Shown here: positions 50,108 through 60,177 of the stretch, piece by piece
Layout of the letters: every line of letters starts with the position of its first letter
Numbering within the stretch: the stretch's first letter is position 1
Assembly (NCBI GenBank): GCA_031556525.1
Contig: JAVBSS010000012.1
Coordinates: 62,001-126,000, forward strand
Direction of reading: 5' to 3'
Origin: JAVBSN01 sp031556525
Lineage (GTDB): Bacteria > Bacillota > Clostridia > Lachnospirales > Lachnospiraceae
DNA: 64,000 nt
The notes under the pieces: generated by a model
What the model was told of the DNA's origin: nothing
Databases searched by the model: none
What the model saw: the letters and a program-made list of their open reading frames with translations, nothing else
Program-made: the position numbers and the translations under genes

Positions 50108-51542
50108 AATACACACCATTACTTTCTATTGATACGTTAACACCATCATTTACAAAGGTTCTAAAAAATGTTTTTTGAATTGAAGAATCTTTAAGTATAG
50201 AACTAAATGTAAATACAAGTGTATCTCTATATGAGCAAACAGTTCCTTTAATATATTGTCCCTTTGATGGAGATAATATCGCATGAAATTGCTCTATATA
50301 CTCCTCATATTCTTCCTTAATCTTAATAAGCCCTAAGTTAGTAACTGTAGTTGTGTTTGCTTTTGCAGAGGTATTATATACATGTCTCATAGCCATATTT
50401 TTAATGAATAGAGGCACTACTCTCATTACAAGATTCTTCTCGTTAGCTACATTATAAGAAAATAACTTTTCTAAGTTTTCTTTTGTCATCTGTTCTTTTA
50501 AATCATTAGACACAATATCTATTATATCATCAAATGTATAATGCTCTTTCTCAGGTTTGAAACTTGCTGTAATAACTACGAAAAAGTTCTTGATGGTATT
50601 AGAATCAAAATATGGGCGCAAGTTAACAGGAACACATGCACTAATAGGCAATTTTGATGGTTGCTCATGCAGATATTCCTTATAAATACTATAAAACAAA
50701 GCACTAATTAAATAATGATTAATAGTGATGCCTTTTTCTTTACATACATTTTTCAATGAAGCAATATCAATATAACCATGTATTACACCCAATTCACGTG
50801 CAGCTAACATCTCGCCCTTTACTAAATATGCCTTTGCTGTCTTATATGGTTTTGCATTACTCTTTTTATAATTCTTTAAATAACTATCTTCTTTGTTAAG
50901 AGAAGCTTCACTGCTAAGTCCGTCAGATACTTTATCCTTTAATTCAGGATGTACCATTCTTAAATATTGATATACCAATTCCTTTAGAAATATTAATGCA
51001 CCATTTCCATCCGCTAATGCATGAAATACTTCTAGGTTAATTCTGTTGCGATAGTATGACACACGGAACATATAGCTGTTATTTGCATATGGATCAATAT
51101 ACATTCCTGGGTAGCTATGCTCTTCTTTTATCTGTGGTATAGTTTTCTTATTACTTTCAAAATAATACCAAAATACACCTTTTCGCATTCTTGCATCAAA
51201 TACATCAAAATATGGTAATACCTTTTCTAATGCTTCTTGTAATATATCCCTATTAATATCTTCTTTCAAAGTAACTGCTATTCTATAAACATTACTCATA
51301 CTTTCAGTTGTTATTACGGGAAATAAGTTAGCAGTATTATCAAGTTTATCCCATTTCACTTCTTTGGTACGTTGATTTACCTTATCTCGCTTGATTGTTT
51401 TATCTTTTTTAATCTTTTCTGGTTTAATTTTCTCTTTTTTAATTTTTTCTTTTTTGATCTTCTCTGGTTTGATTTTTTCTTTTTTTACTTTGTTATTCTT
51501 AATTGTTTCTTTTTCAATTTCTTCTGTCTTATTTTTACTCAT
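50100..51542 (-). CDS. Condensation/acetyltransferase-like protein with Lys/Glu repeat tail
   Basis: 480 residues. Residues 1-65 are a highly charged repeat of EKIKPEKIKK type. The rest (about 70-475) resembles the CoA-dependent acyltransferase/condensation fold, with FHALADGNGALIFLKELV corresponding to the H-x-x-x-D-G active-site motif and a later ISACVPVNLRPYF. Related genes are often called alcohol acetyltransferase; the substrate here is not known. First gene of the unit with the DUF6320 protein and esterase. Confidence 0.75.
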   Translation of the reverse strand: MSKNKTEEIEKETIKNNKVKKEKIKPEKIKKEKIKKEKIKPEKIKKDKTIKRDKVNQRTKEVKWDKLDNTANLFPVITTESMSNVYRIAVTLKEDINRDILQEALEKVLPYFDVFDARMRKGVFWYYFESNKKTIPQIKEEHSYPGMYIDPYANNSYMFRVSYYRNRINLEVFHALADGNGALIFLKELVYQYLRMVHPELKDKVSDGLSSEASLNKEDSYLKNYKKSNAKPYKTAKAYLVKGEMLAARELGVIHGYIDIASLKNVCKEKGITINHYLISALFYSIYKEYLHEQPSKLPISACVPVNLRPYFDSNTIKNFFVVITASFKPEKEHYTFDDIIDIVSNDLKEQMTKENLEKLFSYNVANEKNLVMRVVPLFIKNMAMRHVYNTSAKANTTTVTNLGLIKIKEEYEEYIEQFHAILSPSKGQYIKGTVCSYRDTLVFTFSSILKDSSIQKTFFRTFVNDGVNVSIESNGVYYE

Positions 51543-51656
51543 TTATATCCACCTATTATCAATCGATTTATATTTATAAACACTTCATACTATTTTACCA
51601 AATAATACGTATATTATCTAGTGTTTTTAATATTACATCAATTATATATATACATA

Positions 51657-52982
51657 TTATTGCATAATAGGTGCTTTATTATTTATATTTAGTATACATA
51701 TGGTTCCAATAATAAAGGTTAATCCTTCCGCACATATAAATGAAATCCATATACCATTCATCCCAAACCAATAAGATAATACAAATGCAAAAATCATAAT
51801 TCCTATGCATCCTCTAATAATAGATATTGTAAAAGCTTGTTTTCCGCGTTCTATAGCACTTAAATAGCCCGACATGACAACGTTAATGCCAGCTGGTACA
51901 AATCCTAAAAAATATAATCTAATTCCCTTAAAAGCAATTTTACTGAGTTCTACGTTGTGTTCGCTATTAAATACTCCTATAAGTCCATTTGTGCAAGCAT
52001 AACCTATAATTATTATCACTAGTCCAATTATACTAGCCAATATAATTCCATATCTAAGTAAAGTATTAACCTCTCTTTGATTTCCTTTTCCGTAGTATTT
52101 ACTAACTAATGGTTGTGTTCCTTGCGAAACACCTGTAAATATTGCAATAGCTACTAATGCTAGATTGGCAACTATACCATAAGCCGCAACTCCAACATCA
52201 CCGCATATTTTTAGTATAAGCAAATTAAATATAATAAGTACAATACCTGATGCTAATTCATTTACAAATGCAGAGATCCCTAGATTTACAATATCTCTTA
52301 TATCTTTTAATATATTACTGAAAAATCCACTAACAAGCTTAAATCCATTCCTCTTTTTAATAAAATGACTGCTTAATATACATATGCTAATAACAGGAGC
52401 AAGTCCAGTTGCAAATGCAGCACCAAACATTCCCCAACCAAAGATAAACATAAACACATAATCTAAGATTATATTAGAAAAACTTCCTATAAGCATTCCA
52501 GCCATAGATAACTTAGGGTTATTATCATTTCTAACAAAAGCTACTAGAATATTATTAGCAATAAAAAACGGTGAATATCCTAATAATACTTTTAGATATG
52601 TTGAGGTTAGAGTTTGAATCTCTCCTCTTCCACCTAATATACCAGCAAGATTATAAGACATCATAAATCCTAATATAGCTAGCATAATCCCTATAATTAT
52701 TCCGACAGTAATTGAAACTGTAAATATACGATTCGCATAGTTATCTTCTTTCTTTGCCTTACATATAGAATAACGAGTTGCTCCTCCAATACCTATCATT
52801 AAACCAATACCATTAATAAAACTATATATAGATATCGCAAGATTAAGGGCAGTTAATCCCTTACTTCCCATATTAAGAGATACAAAAAACGTATCAACTA
52901 GTATGTAGCATGATAAGCCTATCATTCCTAAAATATTGTAAGTAACAAATTTGCCAAAGTCTTTTAATAATGTATTTTTCAT
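51657..52982 (-). CDS. MATE family efflux transporter
   Basis: 441 residues from the ATG at 52982 (GAAGGGA upstream); the longer frame runs through the leader hairpin. Twelve membrane segments in two halves of the MatE type, with ILVDTFFVSLNMGSKGLTALNLA near the N-terminus. It exports drugs or metabolites in exchange for Na+ or H+. The transcript starts with a hairpin-T-run element, so expression may be controlled by attenuation. Confidence 0.92.
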   Translation of the reverse strand: MKNTLLKDFGKFVTYNILGMIGLSCYILVDTFFVSLNMGSKGLTALNLAISIYSFINGIGLMIGIGGATRYSICKAKKEDNYANRIFTVSITVGIIIGIMLAILGFMMSYNLAGILGGRGEIQTLTSTYLKVLLGYSPFFIANNILVAFVRNDNNPKLSMAGMLIGSFSNIILDYVFMFIFGWGMFGAAFATGLAPVISICILSSHFIKKRNGFKLVSGFFSNILKDIRDIVNLGISAFVNELASGIVLIIFNLLILKICGDVGVAAYGIVANLALVAIAIFTGVSQGTQPLVSKYYGKGNQREVNTLLRYGIILASIIGLVIIIIGYACTNGLIGVFNSEHNVELSKIAFKGIRLYFLGFVPAGINVVMSGYLSAIERGKQAFTISIIRGCIGIMIFAFVLSYWFGMNGIWISFICAEGLTFIIGTICILNINNKAPIMQ

Positions 52983-53010
52983 AATAATTATCCCTTCTTC
53001 ACATAAACAC

Positions 53011-53064
53011 AAAAAAATGCTTGGACACATTCCTTCTATGACCTAATGGAATATGTTCAAGCAT
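53011..53064 (-). promoter_or_regulatory. Attenuator-like hairpin in the MATE leader
   Basis: On the minus strand ATGCTTGAACATATTCC (53064-53048) pairs with GGAATGTGTCCAAGCAT (53033-53017), with two mismatches, and a run of seven T follows (53017-53011). A promoter TTGACA (53145-53140) with TAATTT 17 bases later lies upstream, over the end of the permease gene. A 21-codon ORF (53064-52999) would start at the hairpin base and run through it. Confidence 0.6.
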
Positions 53065-53148
53065 CTATTAATATTTACCCGGTGGCAAATATATGATGTG
53101 TAATATTATTGATATTAAATTACCACAAAAGGATTCTTATGTCAAATA

Positions 53149-55560
53149 TTATCCTAAATATCTAACTCTATCTACTAAGGATTCTTTTTTAAGATTCTTA
53201 CTCAATATAAATGACAATATGGTTTGTAATAACACAAGTGAAACTATCATTATTATAATTGGAATAAAAGGAATATGATATATGTTAATACCCATTATAC
53301 ACTGTTCCCTACAGTACTGAAATACTATATAACCCATCGGAAGACCTACTGCAATTGCAATTATAATTGTTCCTATAGTAAATAACATTCCTTCTGCTTG
53401 AAGCATATAACTTAATTGTTTATTTGTCATTCCAACAATCTGTAACATACCAAATTCTTGTTTTCTAGTAATCATATTTGTAATAATTGTATTTGCCATA
53501 TTCATAAATCCTATAAGAGTTATAATACCTAATAAAGCATATACTACAAGTTTTAAAGTTTTTATCTGAAATTCCGTTTGGCTAAGAGCATCTTTATAAA
53601 TACTTATTTCAATATGTTCTTTTCCGATTAATAATTCTTCTAATTCAGTTCTTACCGCTTCTACATCATTATATTTACAATCTATCCATATACATCCTGT
53701 ATAGTTATTCTCTAATCCAAGATTATTATAAGTATCTTCAGTCATTATCCAATCAATACTCATAAATGAATAACTATAAGAACCTTTAACAGGGAAATTA
53801 ATATGTTTACTCTCTTCTTCTATATCTACTGTGATATCTTGTCCTATAGAATATCCATTACTCTCCATAAAATATGACCAAGCATATACAATACCATTTT
53901 CATTTGTTACCGAATCATAACTAAAGTCCCCAGTGACACTTTCGGATTTTACTTTATAATCAAAATCCTCTTTATTAAATATAGCTATAGCCCTTAAATT
54001 ATCATTCATCTTAACAGGCATAATATCTCTTGTTGTAACTTCTGTAACCTTATCCAAACTTCGTATATCTTCTATCAATTTAGCATCTAAAGGATTATTT
54101 TTCATAATAGAATCTAGATTATTTTCTGGATATGCCTTATCAGAAAGCGAATAATCTAATTGAATCAATATCTGACCATGTTCAACAGCTTTTCTTGCCT
54201 CATATTCTACATCCATGTTTGCAACAACATTTGACATAATAACAAACATAACACAAGAAAGTCCCATAGTTAATATTGTAATTATTGTCCTTTTAGGATT
54301 TGCATAGAAATTAGCAAATAACAATCCTTTTGTACCAATTTCTTTTTTACCTTTACGAATACCTTTTTTATTTTTAGTAGTTTCTTGATAACGTATTGCT
54401 TCAATTGCTGATATTGAAGATGCTATTTTCATTGATCTTCTAAGGGCTAACCATACTGTTATTATAGAAACTAACCCAACTAATAATAGTAATGGGATTG
54501 ATAATATAGATAGCATTTTACCTACTTCTACTACCTGAATATAACTGCTTTGCTGTATTAACCAATTAAATGAGCTTACAGCTATAATACATCCTATCAA
54601 TAATCCTACTGGAGTACCAATAAAAGCAAGAGACATTCCCTCTCTTAATATTAATTTTCTTAATTGTCTCTTAGTAGCTCCTAACGCCTTAACTTTTCCA
54701 TATTCCCACACTTTTTGTGTGATTCCAACTTGAAAAATATTGTATATAACTATAACCGAAAATACTATTACTAATAAAGCTATAACCATACATATTGTAA
54801 TTGTTTCTATTCCTGGATCAAAGGCCCACATTATATAATATAAGTTTACTGATATTCTGTCTTGATCAATACAACATTTAGCACCTATTTCTTCTATTAG
54901 GTCCTTAGCAATATCATAATTAATATTAATAGATTCATCCAAAGTAAAATAAACTTTATAACGCATCTCATCACTTTCTTTTAAGCTATTATAAAAATTA
55001 TTAGATACATATAATACATAGGAATTTGCCTTTGGTTCTGATTCTTTAATAATTCCAGAAACAACGAACTCATTAGTAACATATTTACTATAATTATCTT
55101 CTCTATAATTCAAAGAAATTGTATCACCTATATTAACATTTTCATATCCTAGCATTTGAAAAAATGAAGCTTGACCTACTATTTCATTTTCCTTTTGTGG
55201 AAATTTTCCACTTTCTAGAGATGTATCTAAATTAGTAAGTTCTATTACTGTATCATCAACTGTGCATATACCACCTAATTTATTTTCTATTTCACCTACA
55301 TAAGACAGTTTCCCTATTTGAGAAAATTCACTACGTAGATTCATTTCTTTTAATTCATCATCTGTTACATTATTATAAGTACCATAATAACTTCCATAAA
55401 ATGCTCCTGCATTTTCTCTATTCACTTTAATAAGCCCATATCCCCATGTGGAAATTACAGTTAATAATATAGTTGTTAAGGCAACAGATATTATAATTAA
55501 GATACTCCTTGTCTTATTGGCTTTATTATTGCTAATAGCCAAGTTTTTTAATGTATTCAT
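53149..55560 (-). CDS. FtsX-like ABC transporter permease
   Basis: 803 residues. An N-terminal membrane segment (about 18-40), an extracytoplasmic domain, three membrane segments (about 255-380), a second isolated segment near 430, a further extracytoplasmic domain, and three C-terminal segments (about 665-790). This is the layout with two FtsX domains. With the adjacent ATPase it forms an exporter or a mechanotransmission complex of the MacB type. 1-base gap to the ATPase gene. Substrate unknown; antimicrobial peptides are typical for such units. Confidence 0.9.
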   Translation of the reverse strand: MNTLKNLAISNNKANKTRSILIIISVALTTILLTVISTWGYGLIKVNRENAGAFYGSYYGTYNNVTDDELKEMNLRSEFSQIGKLSYVGEIENKLGGICTVDDTVIELTNLDTSLESGKFPQKENEIVGQASFFQMLGYENVNIGDTISLNYREDNYSKYVTNEFVVSGIIKESEPKANSYVLYVSNNFYNSLKESDEMRYKVYFTLDESININYDIAKDLIEEIGAKCCIDQDRISVNLYYIMWAFDPGIETITICMVIALLVIVFSVIVIYNIFQVGITQKVWEYGKVKALGATKRQLRKLILREGMSLAFIGTPVGLLIGCIIAVSSFNWLIQQSSYIQVVEVGKMLSILSIPLLLLVGLVSIITVWLALRRSMKIASSISAIEAIRYQETTKNKKGIRKGKKEIGTKGLLFANFYANPKRTIITILTMGLSCVMFVIMSNVVANMDVEYEARKAVEHGQILIQLDYSLSDKAYPENNLDSIMKNNPLDAKLIEDIRSLDKVTEVTTRDIMPVKMNDNLRAIAIFNKEDFDYKVKSESVTGDFSYDSVTNENGIVYAWSYFMESNGYSIGQDITVDIEEESKHINFPVKGSYSYSFMSIDWIMTEDTYNNLGLENNYTGCIWIDCKYNDVEAVRTELEELLIGKEHIEISIYKDALSQTEFQIKTLKLVVYALLGIITLIGFMNMANTIITNMITRKQEFGMLQIVGMTNKQLSYMLQAEGMLFTIGTIIIAIAVGLPMGYIVFQYCREQCIMGINIYHIPFIPIIIMIVSLVLLQTILSFILSKNLKKESLVDRVRYLG

Positions 55561-55561
55561 A

Positions 55562-56230
55562 TTATGATACCACCTTTCCGTCTTCTATTACTAAAATACG
55601 GTCTGCTAGTTGTGCAATATCTTCATCGTGAGTAATCATAACCAAAGTTTGTCCATACTTATTAGCAGATAATTTTAACAAACCTATTACTTCATCACTT
55701 GTTTTAGAATCTAGATTACCTGTTGGCTCATCAGCAAATATTATATCTGGCTTTGATGCTATTGCTCTTGCTATTGCAACTCTTTGTTGTTGACCACCTG
55801 AAAGTGTATTTGGCAAGTTATTAACCTTAGTTTCAATATCTAATGTAGCAATTATATCCTTTACAAAATCTTCATCCACATGCTGCCCATCTAGACCAAG
55901 AGGTAACACAATATTTTCCCATACATTAATTGATGATATTAGATTAAATGATTGAAATATAAATCCTATCTTCTTTCTTCTAAAGACTGCTAGAGCATCT
56001 TCTTTCAAACTAAATATATCTTTGTCCTTTATAAGAACCTGCCCACTTGTAGGATAATCTAGCCCACCTAACATATGTAGCAATGTACTTTTTCCAGAAC
56101 CTGATTTACCTACTATAGCTACAAATTCTCCTTGCTCAACTGAAATATCAATACCATCAACAGCATTTACCCTGTTTTCCCCTTCTCCATAATATTTACA
56201 TAGATTATTTGTTTTTAAAATTGTACTCAT
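55562..56230 (-). CDS. ABC transporter ATP-binding protein (MacB/LolD type)
   Basis: 222 residues: Walker A GKSGSGKST, Q-loop FIFQSFNLI, signature LSGGQQQRVAIARA, Walker B DIIFADEPTGNLDSKT and switch H in MITHDE. It powers the adjacent FtsX-type permease. A terminator lies between it and the two-component genes, so it probably has its own promoter. Confidence 0.94.
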   Translation of the reverse strand: MSTILKTNNLCKYYGEGENRVNAVDGIDISVEQGEFVAIVGKSGSGKSTLLHMLGGLDYPTSGQVLIKDKDIFSLKEDALAVFRRKKIGFIFQSFNLISSINVWENIVLPLGLDGQHVDEDFVKDIIATLDIETKVNNLPNTLSGGQQQRVAIARAIASKPDIIFADEPTGNLDSKTSDEVIGLLKLSANKYGQTLVMITHDEDIAQLADRILVIEDGKVVS

Positions 56231-56324
56231 AATAATTCATCCTCTCTTTGATTATATTTCTAAGAACTATATTTCTTATACTCTATAATAATAGTATTGT
56301 ATTTCATTTAACTTACAAATAATC

Positions 56325-56352
56325 AAAAAAGTCTTACAGTTTTGTAAGACTT
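56325..56352 (-). terminator. Terminator after the histidine kinase gene
   Basis: AAGTCTTAC (56329-56337) and GTAAGACTT (56344-56352), minus-strand T run after the stem. It overlaps the kinase stop codon and separates it from the ABC genes. Confidence 0.8.
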
Positions 56353-57595
56353 AATCTTTGTATGGTAATTGTATAGTAAATGTACTTCCATGATTGTCCT
56401 TATTATACTTAGAAGACACTGAAATTGTTCCATTATGCCTTGTTATTATCTCTCTAGTTAAATATAGACCTATTCCCGAACCTGATTGTTTATTTACATC
56501 TTCTGATTGTACTCGATAAAATCGTTTGAAAACATTATTATACTCTTCTTTAGGTATTCCAATCCCATTATCAGTAATCTCAATTCTTAAAAAAGATGTT
56601 CTTTCAACTATACTAATAATAATTGATGTATTGCTAGCACTATATTTAATAGCATTTTCTAAAATATTAATAAATGCTTCACTAATCCATTTTCTATCAT
56701 GAGGTATAGATAATTTCTCAATATTATCTTCACAATCTACCTCTATGCTTATTTGTTTATCTTCTGCTTTCAAATAAACTCGATTAACTGATTCTACTAA
56801 AGTATCAAATATTGAAGCATTTTCTTTCTTAATATCAATCATTCCAATTTCCATTCTTGATATATTAATTAGTGATAACATTAGATTCTCTAATCCATTA
56901 AGTTGCATAGAACAACGCATAGAAAATTCTTCTCTTTCATTATCTAGCAAATCATCTTTCTGTAATATCTCAAAACAAGTTTTAAGCGCAGCAACAGGAG
57001 TTTTAAGTTGATGAGAAATATCTGTTACTAAAGATTTTGTACTCTCTTTTTCACTTAGCATCTGTTTACTTAACATATCAAAATGATTTCCTAGTGATTC
57101 TAATTGGATATATATATTATTTTCACTGTACGTATCATTAAATAAATCCATATCATACACTTTATTATATATACCATTTCTAAAGTCTCTAATTATAAGT
57201 TCCAACTCTTTTAACCCTTGATTTTTATTACTAATTTCTCTGTTTCTTACAAGTGAAACCAAAAATAAAATAAGTATATACGACACAATCGATATTATTA
57301 GCGTCCAAATAATAGCTTGTATATATTCTTTGTAATATATATTTTTGTATTCATAAGTATATCCGTGTATATCTAAGAAACTATCATTATATTCAGCGAC
57401 CTCTATTCCTTTTAATAAAGAAACTGCTGTAGTTTCCGAATTATCAGATTCTAACATAGCTTCAAGAATAGCTATTTTTTCTTCGTAATTATTATGATTA
57501 TCATGAATTATACAAATATCTAAAATGGTAATATATAACAATGTAATAACTGCAATTATTAAATATATATTAGATTTTCCGCTGTATTTAAACAT
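56351..57595 (-). CDS. Sensor histidine kinase
   Basis: 414 residues: two membrane segments (about 8-28 and 92-114) around a 60-residue extracytoplasmic sensor, then a HisKA domain with DISHQLKTPVAAL (phosphorylated His) and an ATPase domain with ISEAFINILENAIKYS, DNGIGIPKEE and GSGIGLYLTREI. It is not of the BceS intramembrane-sensing type. 3-base gap to the regulator gene. It probably controls the adjacent ABC/FtsX exporter. Confidence 0.92.
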   Translation of the reverse strand: MFKYSGKSNIYLIIAVITLLYITILDICIIHDNHNNYEEKIAILEAMLESDNSETTAVSLLKGIEVAEYNDSFLDIHGYTYEYKNIYYKEYIQAIIWTLIISIVSYILILFLVSLVRNREISNKNQGLKELELIIRDFRNGIYNKVYDMDLFNDTYSENNIYIQLESLGNHFDMLSKQMLSEKESTKSLVTDISHQLKTPVAALKTCFEILQKDDLLDNEREEFSMRCSMQLNGLENLMLSLINISRMEIGMIDIKKENASIFDTLVESVNRVYLKAEDKQISIEVDCEDNIEKLSIPHDRKWISEAFINILENAIKYSASNTSIIISIVERTSFLRIEITDNGIGIPKEEYNNVFKRFYRVQSEDVNKQSGSGIGLYLTREIITRHNGTISVSSKYNKDNHGSTFTIQLPYKD

Positions 57596-57598
57596 ATA

Positions 57599-58288
57599 CT
57601 ATATCCTCTTACATTCCTTATCCCATATGTATCCAATACCTCTAATGTTTTTAATGTATATTGGATTAGAACTATCATCTTCTATTTTTTCTCGTAATCT
57701 TCTAATGTTAACTGCAATTGTGTTTTCATCTACAAAGTCACCATCTATATCAAATATTTGTTGTAGTATCTGATTTTTAGATAAAATTTGTTTTGGATGT
57801 TCTATAAATAAATTAAGTAATCGCCATTCATTTTTAGTTAGAGATATTTCTACCTCATTACTATATAAACGCATTTCTTGAAGATATATCTTTATATTTT
57901 CCGATACGATTATTTGCCCTGATTCTTTATCTTGCTTTTTAAAGAAGGCTGATATCTTTAACGTTAATACTGATAAGCTAAATGGTTTTACTATGTAATC
58001 ATCTGCTCCAGCTTCATATCCTATTACATGGTCTATTTCTTGATCTAAGGCTGTAAGACATATAATATGAACATCACTTGATTTTCTTATTTCTTTTATA
58101 AAATCAAGACCATTACCATCAGGTAAATTAATATCACATATTATAAGAGAAGGATTATGTTCTTTAAATAATTTATATGCATTTTTTATATTTGATGCTG
58201 ACAAAATTGTATAACCTTCTTTTGCTAATGAAAAAACAATACCTCTATTAACACTTTCTTCATCTTCTAATAATAATATACTATCCAT
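57599..58288 (-). CDS. OmpR-family response regulator
   Basis: 229 residues: receiver domain with LEDEE, the phosphorylated aspartate in LIICDINLPDGNG and the conserved K in VKPFSLSVL; C-terminal winged helix with LSKNQILQQIFD and AVNIRRLREKIEDD. Partner of the kinase that follows. Confidence 0.95.
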   Translation of the reverse strand: MDSILLLEDEESVNRGIVFSLAKEGYTILSASNIKNAYKLFKEHNPSLIICDINLPDGNGLDFIKEIRKSSDVHIICLTALDQEIDHVIGYEAGADDYIVKPFSLSVLTLKISAFFKKQDKESGQIIVSENIKIYLQEMRLYSNEVEISLTKNEWRLLNLFIEHPKQILSKNQILQQIFDIDGDFVDENTIAVNIRRLREKIEDDSSNPIYIKNIRGIGYIWDKECKRI

Positions 58289-58308
58289 AATCTAACTCCT
58301 ATCTATTT

Positions 58309-58340
58309 TAAAAAAGTCGAGATGATTAATCACCTCGACT
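58309..58340 (-). terminator. Terminator after the third membrane paralogue
   Basis: An almost perfect palindrome AGTCGAGATGATTAATCACC and on (58315-58340); on the minus strand a T run follows. Confidence 0.8.
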
Positions 58341-58343
58341 ATA

Positions 58344-58928
58344 TTATATAATATCTTCAGTATTAATTACTGACACGTATTGAACTGGTTTGTTTTTACA
58401 TATGCGCCATAATTGTATAGTAGCAATAAAAAAAGAGAATGCACTTATTATAGATAGTACCCTATTATCTTTCTTATACATAAACATGTCGTACATATCC
58501 TTGTACATAGGATATTGCAATACTACTTTGGCTGCATAAAACACCAATTGCACCAATATAAGACCATCCATAAATGCAAAATAATCATCACGTATACAAT
58601 AACACATAAATATACCAAATGCATACAGAACCAGAAGTAATACATAGTATAAAAATACAGTGGTTCTATCTTTTATGTATATCTCTCCTTCAAATAAAAC
58701 AAAAGGCTTATTAGATATGGTATACATTAAATATATATTCCCTAATGGTATAAATGCTAACCACGGAAATCTATGATTCGCCTTTTTAACCATAATATAT
58801 AATGGAATTGCAGCAACAAAAGATGAAAGTATAGTTACTACACCTATTGCTATGCAAATACCTACCAACATAAATTCAAATAATACACCTAATAAAGCTA
58901 TTAAAAATATAATGATAATAATTGTCAT
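58344..58928 (-). CDS. Membrane protein of a tandem paralogue set, third copy
   Basis: 194 residues, five membrane segments, with the shared pattern FPWLAFIPLGNIYLMYTISNKPFVLFEG and a late ALYKDMYDMF-like stretch. It is the most diverged of three tandem copies and is Val/Leu-rich at the N-terminus. Resembles the DUF5684 group of small membrane proteins of unknown function. AAGGGGGAG precedes the ATG. Confidence 0.75.
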   Translation of the reverse strand: MTIIIIIFLIALLGVLFEFMLVGICIAIGVVTILSSFVAAIPLYIMVKKANHRFPWLAFIPLGNIYLMYTISNKPFVLFEGEIYIKDRTTVFLYYVLLLVLYAFGIFMCYCIRDDYFAFMDGLILVQLVFYAAKVVLQYPMYKDMYDMFMYKKDNRVLSIISAFSFFIATIQLWRICKNKPVQYVSVINTEDII

Positions 58929-58956
58929 ATATATGTTCTCCCCCTTAGTACATATA

Positions 58957-59538
58957 TTAATTATAATTTGATTGTTCTACGTATTGAACTGGCTCTTTTG
59001 AAGCTGCTATCCATAACATTACAATAGCTACAATAGGTACAAAAAGGCTTAATACAGCCATTGCTACATTGTTTTTATCTGGCATAAATGTATCATATAT
59101 ATCCTTATACATAGGATAATGCATTATAAATATAAACACATATAATGCTATATCTATTAAATACATACCAATAAGCACTAATATACCTATTAATGGTATA
59201 TAAGCAAATATACTACCTATCCAAACTAATATTGCACCACCCCAGGTAACAGCTATTGACCATATAAATGCCTTATATCTTTCCTCGAAATGTATCTTTC
59301 CTTTAAAAAGATCAAATGGTTTATTAGGTATTGCATACATAATATACATATTTCCTACAGGTATCCATGCAAGCCATGCATGTTGTCTCCCCATTTTTTT
59401 AGCCATCTTATATAACGGAATAGCTTGAACTACATATGCAGTTATCATTATAGCAAATAAGATAGCATACATCGCTAAAATAATTATAGCAAATACACCT
59501 GCATATAATGCATCGTAATCTGTACTTTGTGTATACAT
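58957..59538 (-). CDS. Membrane protein of a tandem paralogue set, second copy
   Basis: 193 residues, five membrane segments. Shared signatures: AKKMGRQHAWLAWIPVGN, MYAIPNKPFDLFKGKIHF, MYKDIYDTFMPDKNNVA, and an end reading ASKEPVQYVEQSNYN. Closely similar to the 59571 gene, so the duplication is fairly recent. Function unknown. Confidence 0.78.
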   Translation of the reverse strand: MYTQSTDYDALYAGVFAIIILAMYAILFAIMITAYVVQAIPLYKMAKKMGRQHAWLAWIPVGNMYIMYAIPNKPFDLFKGKIHFEERYKAFIWSIAVTWGGAILVWIGSIFAYIPLIGILVLIGMYLIDIALYVFIFIMHYPMYKDIYDTFMPDKNNVAMAVLSLFVPIVAIVMLWIAASKEPVQYVEQSNYN

Positions 59539-59570
59539 AAATACCCTCTTTCTTAAATTAATAACGTATA

Positions 59571-60137
59571 TTAGTTGTATTGGTTATAATTAACTGTTCC
59601 TATAGAACTATCTGGTTCTTTAGAAGAAGCAACCCATAGCATTACGATACCTACGATTGGTATTAATACTGTTAGTACACCAAATGCTACATTGTTTTGA
59701 TCTGGCATAAATGTATCATATATATCTTTATACATTACATATTTAGCAATATATGTTAATGCTATATATAACATATAAATAACGCCATAAATTAATGCGC
59801 CTATTATTGGAATAGCATTTACTACACTTGCCATACCTACTATAGCTGAACCACCATAAACAATAGCTAGCCATATTAAAAATGCTCTGCTTCTATCTTC
59901 AAAATGTATCTTACCATTAAATACATCATATGGCTTCTCTGGTATAACAAACATCATATACGTATTTGCTATTGGTATCCAAGCAAGCCAAGGATTATCC
60001 CTACCCATTTTCTTAGCCATCTTATATATTGGATAAGCGCTTAATAAATACGACGCTACAACCATAATAAGCAAAACAACCATAACAACCAAATAAATAC
60101 CTACAATACTTAATCCTAAAAGTGTATCATTAGACAT
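59571..60137 (-). CDS. Membrane protein of a tandem paralogue set, first copy
   Basis: 188 residues, five membrane segments, with AKKMGRDNPWLAWIPIANTYMMFVIPEKPYDVF, MYKDIYDTFMPDQNNVAFGV, and the end VNYNQYN. First of the three in transcription direction, 40 bases after tyrS. DUF5684-like family, function unknown. Confidence 0.78.
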   Translation of the reverse strand: MSNDTLLGLSIVGIYLVVMVVLLIMVVASYLLSAYPIYKMAKKMGRDNPWLAWIPIANTYMMFVIPEKPYDVFNGKIHFEDRSRAFLIWLAIVYGGSAIVGMASVVNAIPIIGALIYGVIYMLYIALTYIAKYVMYKDIYDTFMPDQNNVAFGVLTVLIPIVGIVMLWVASSKEPDSSIGTVNYNQYN

Positions 60138-60177
60138 AATTCTAACCCCTCTTTCTTATATTAATACGCATCATTAG

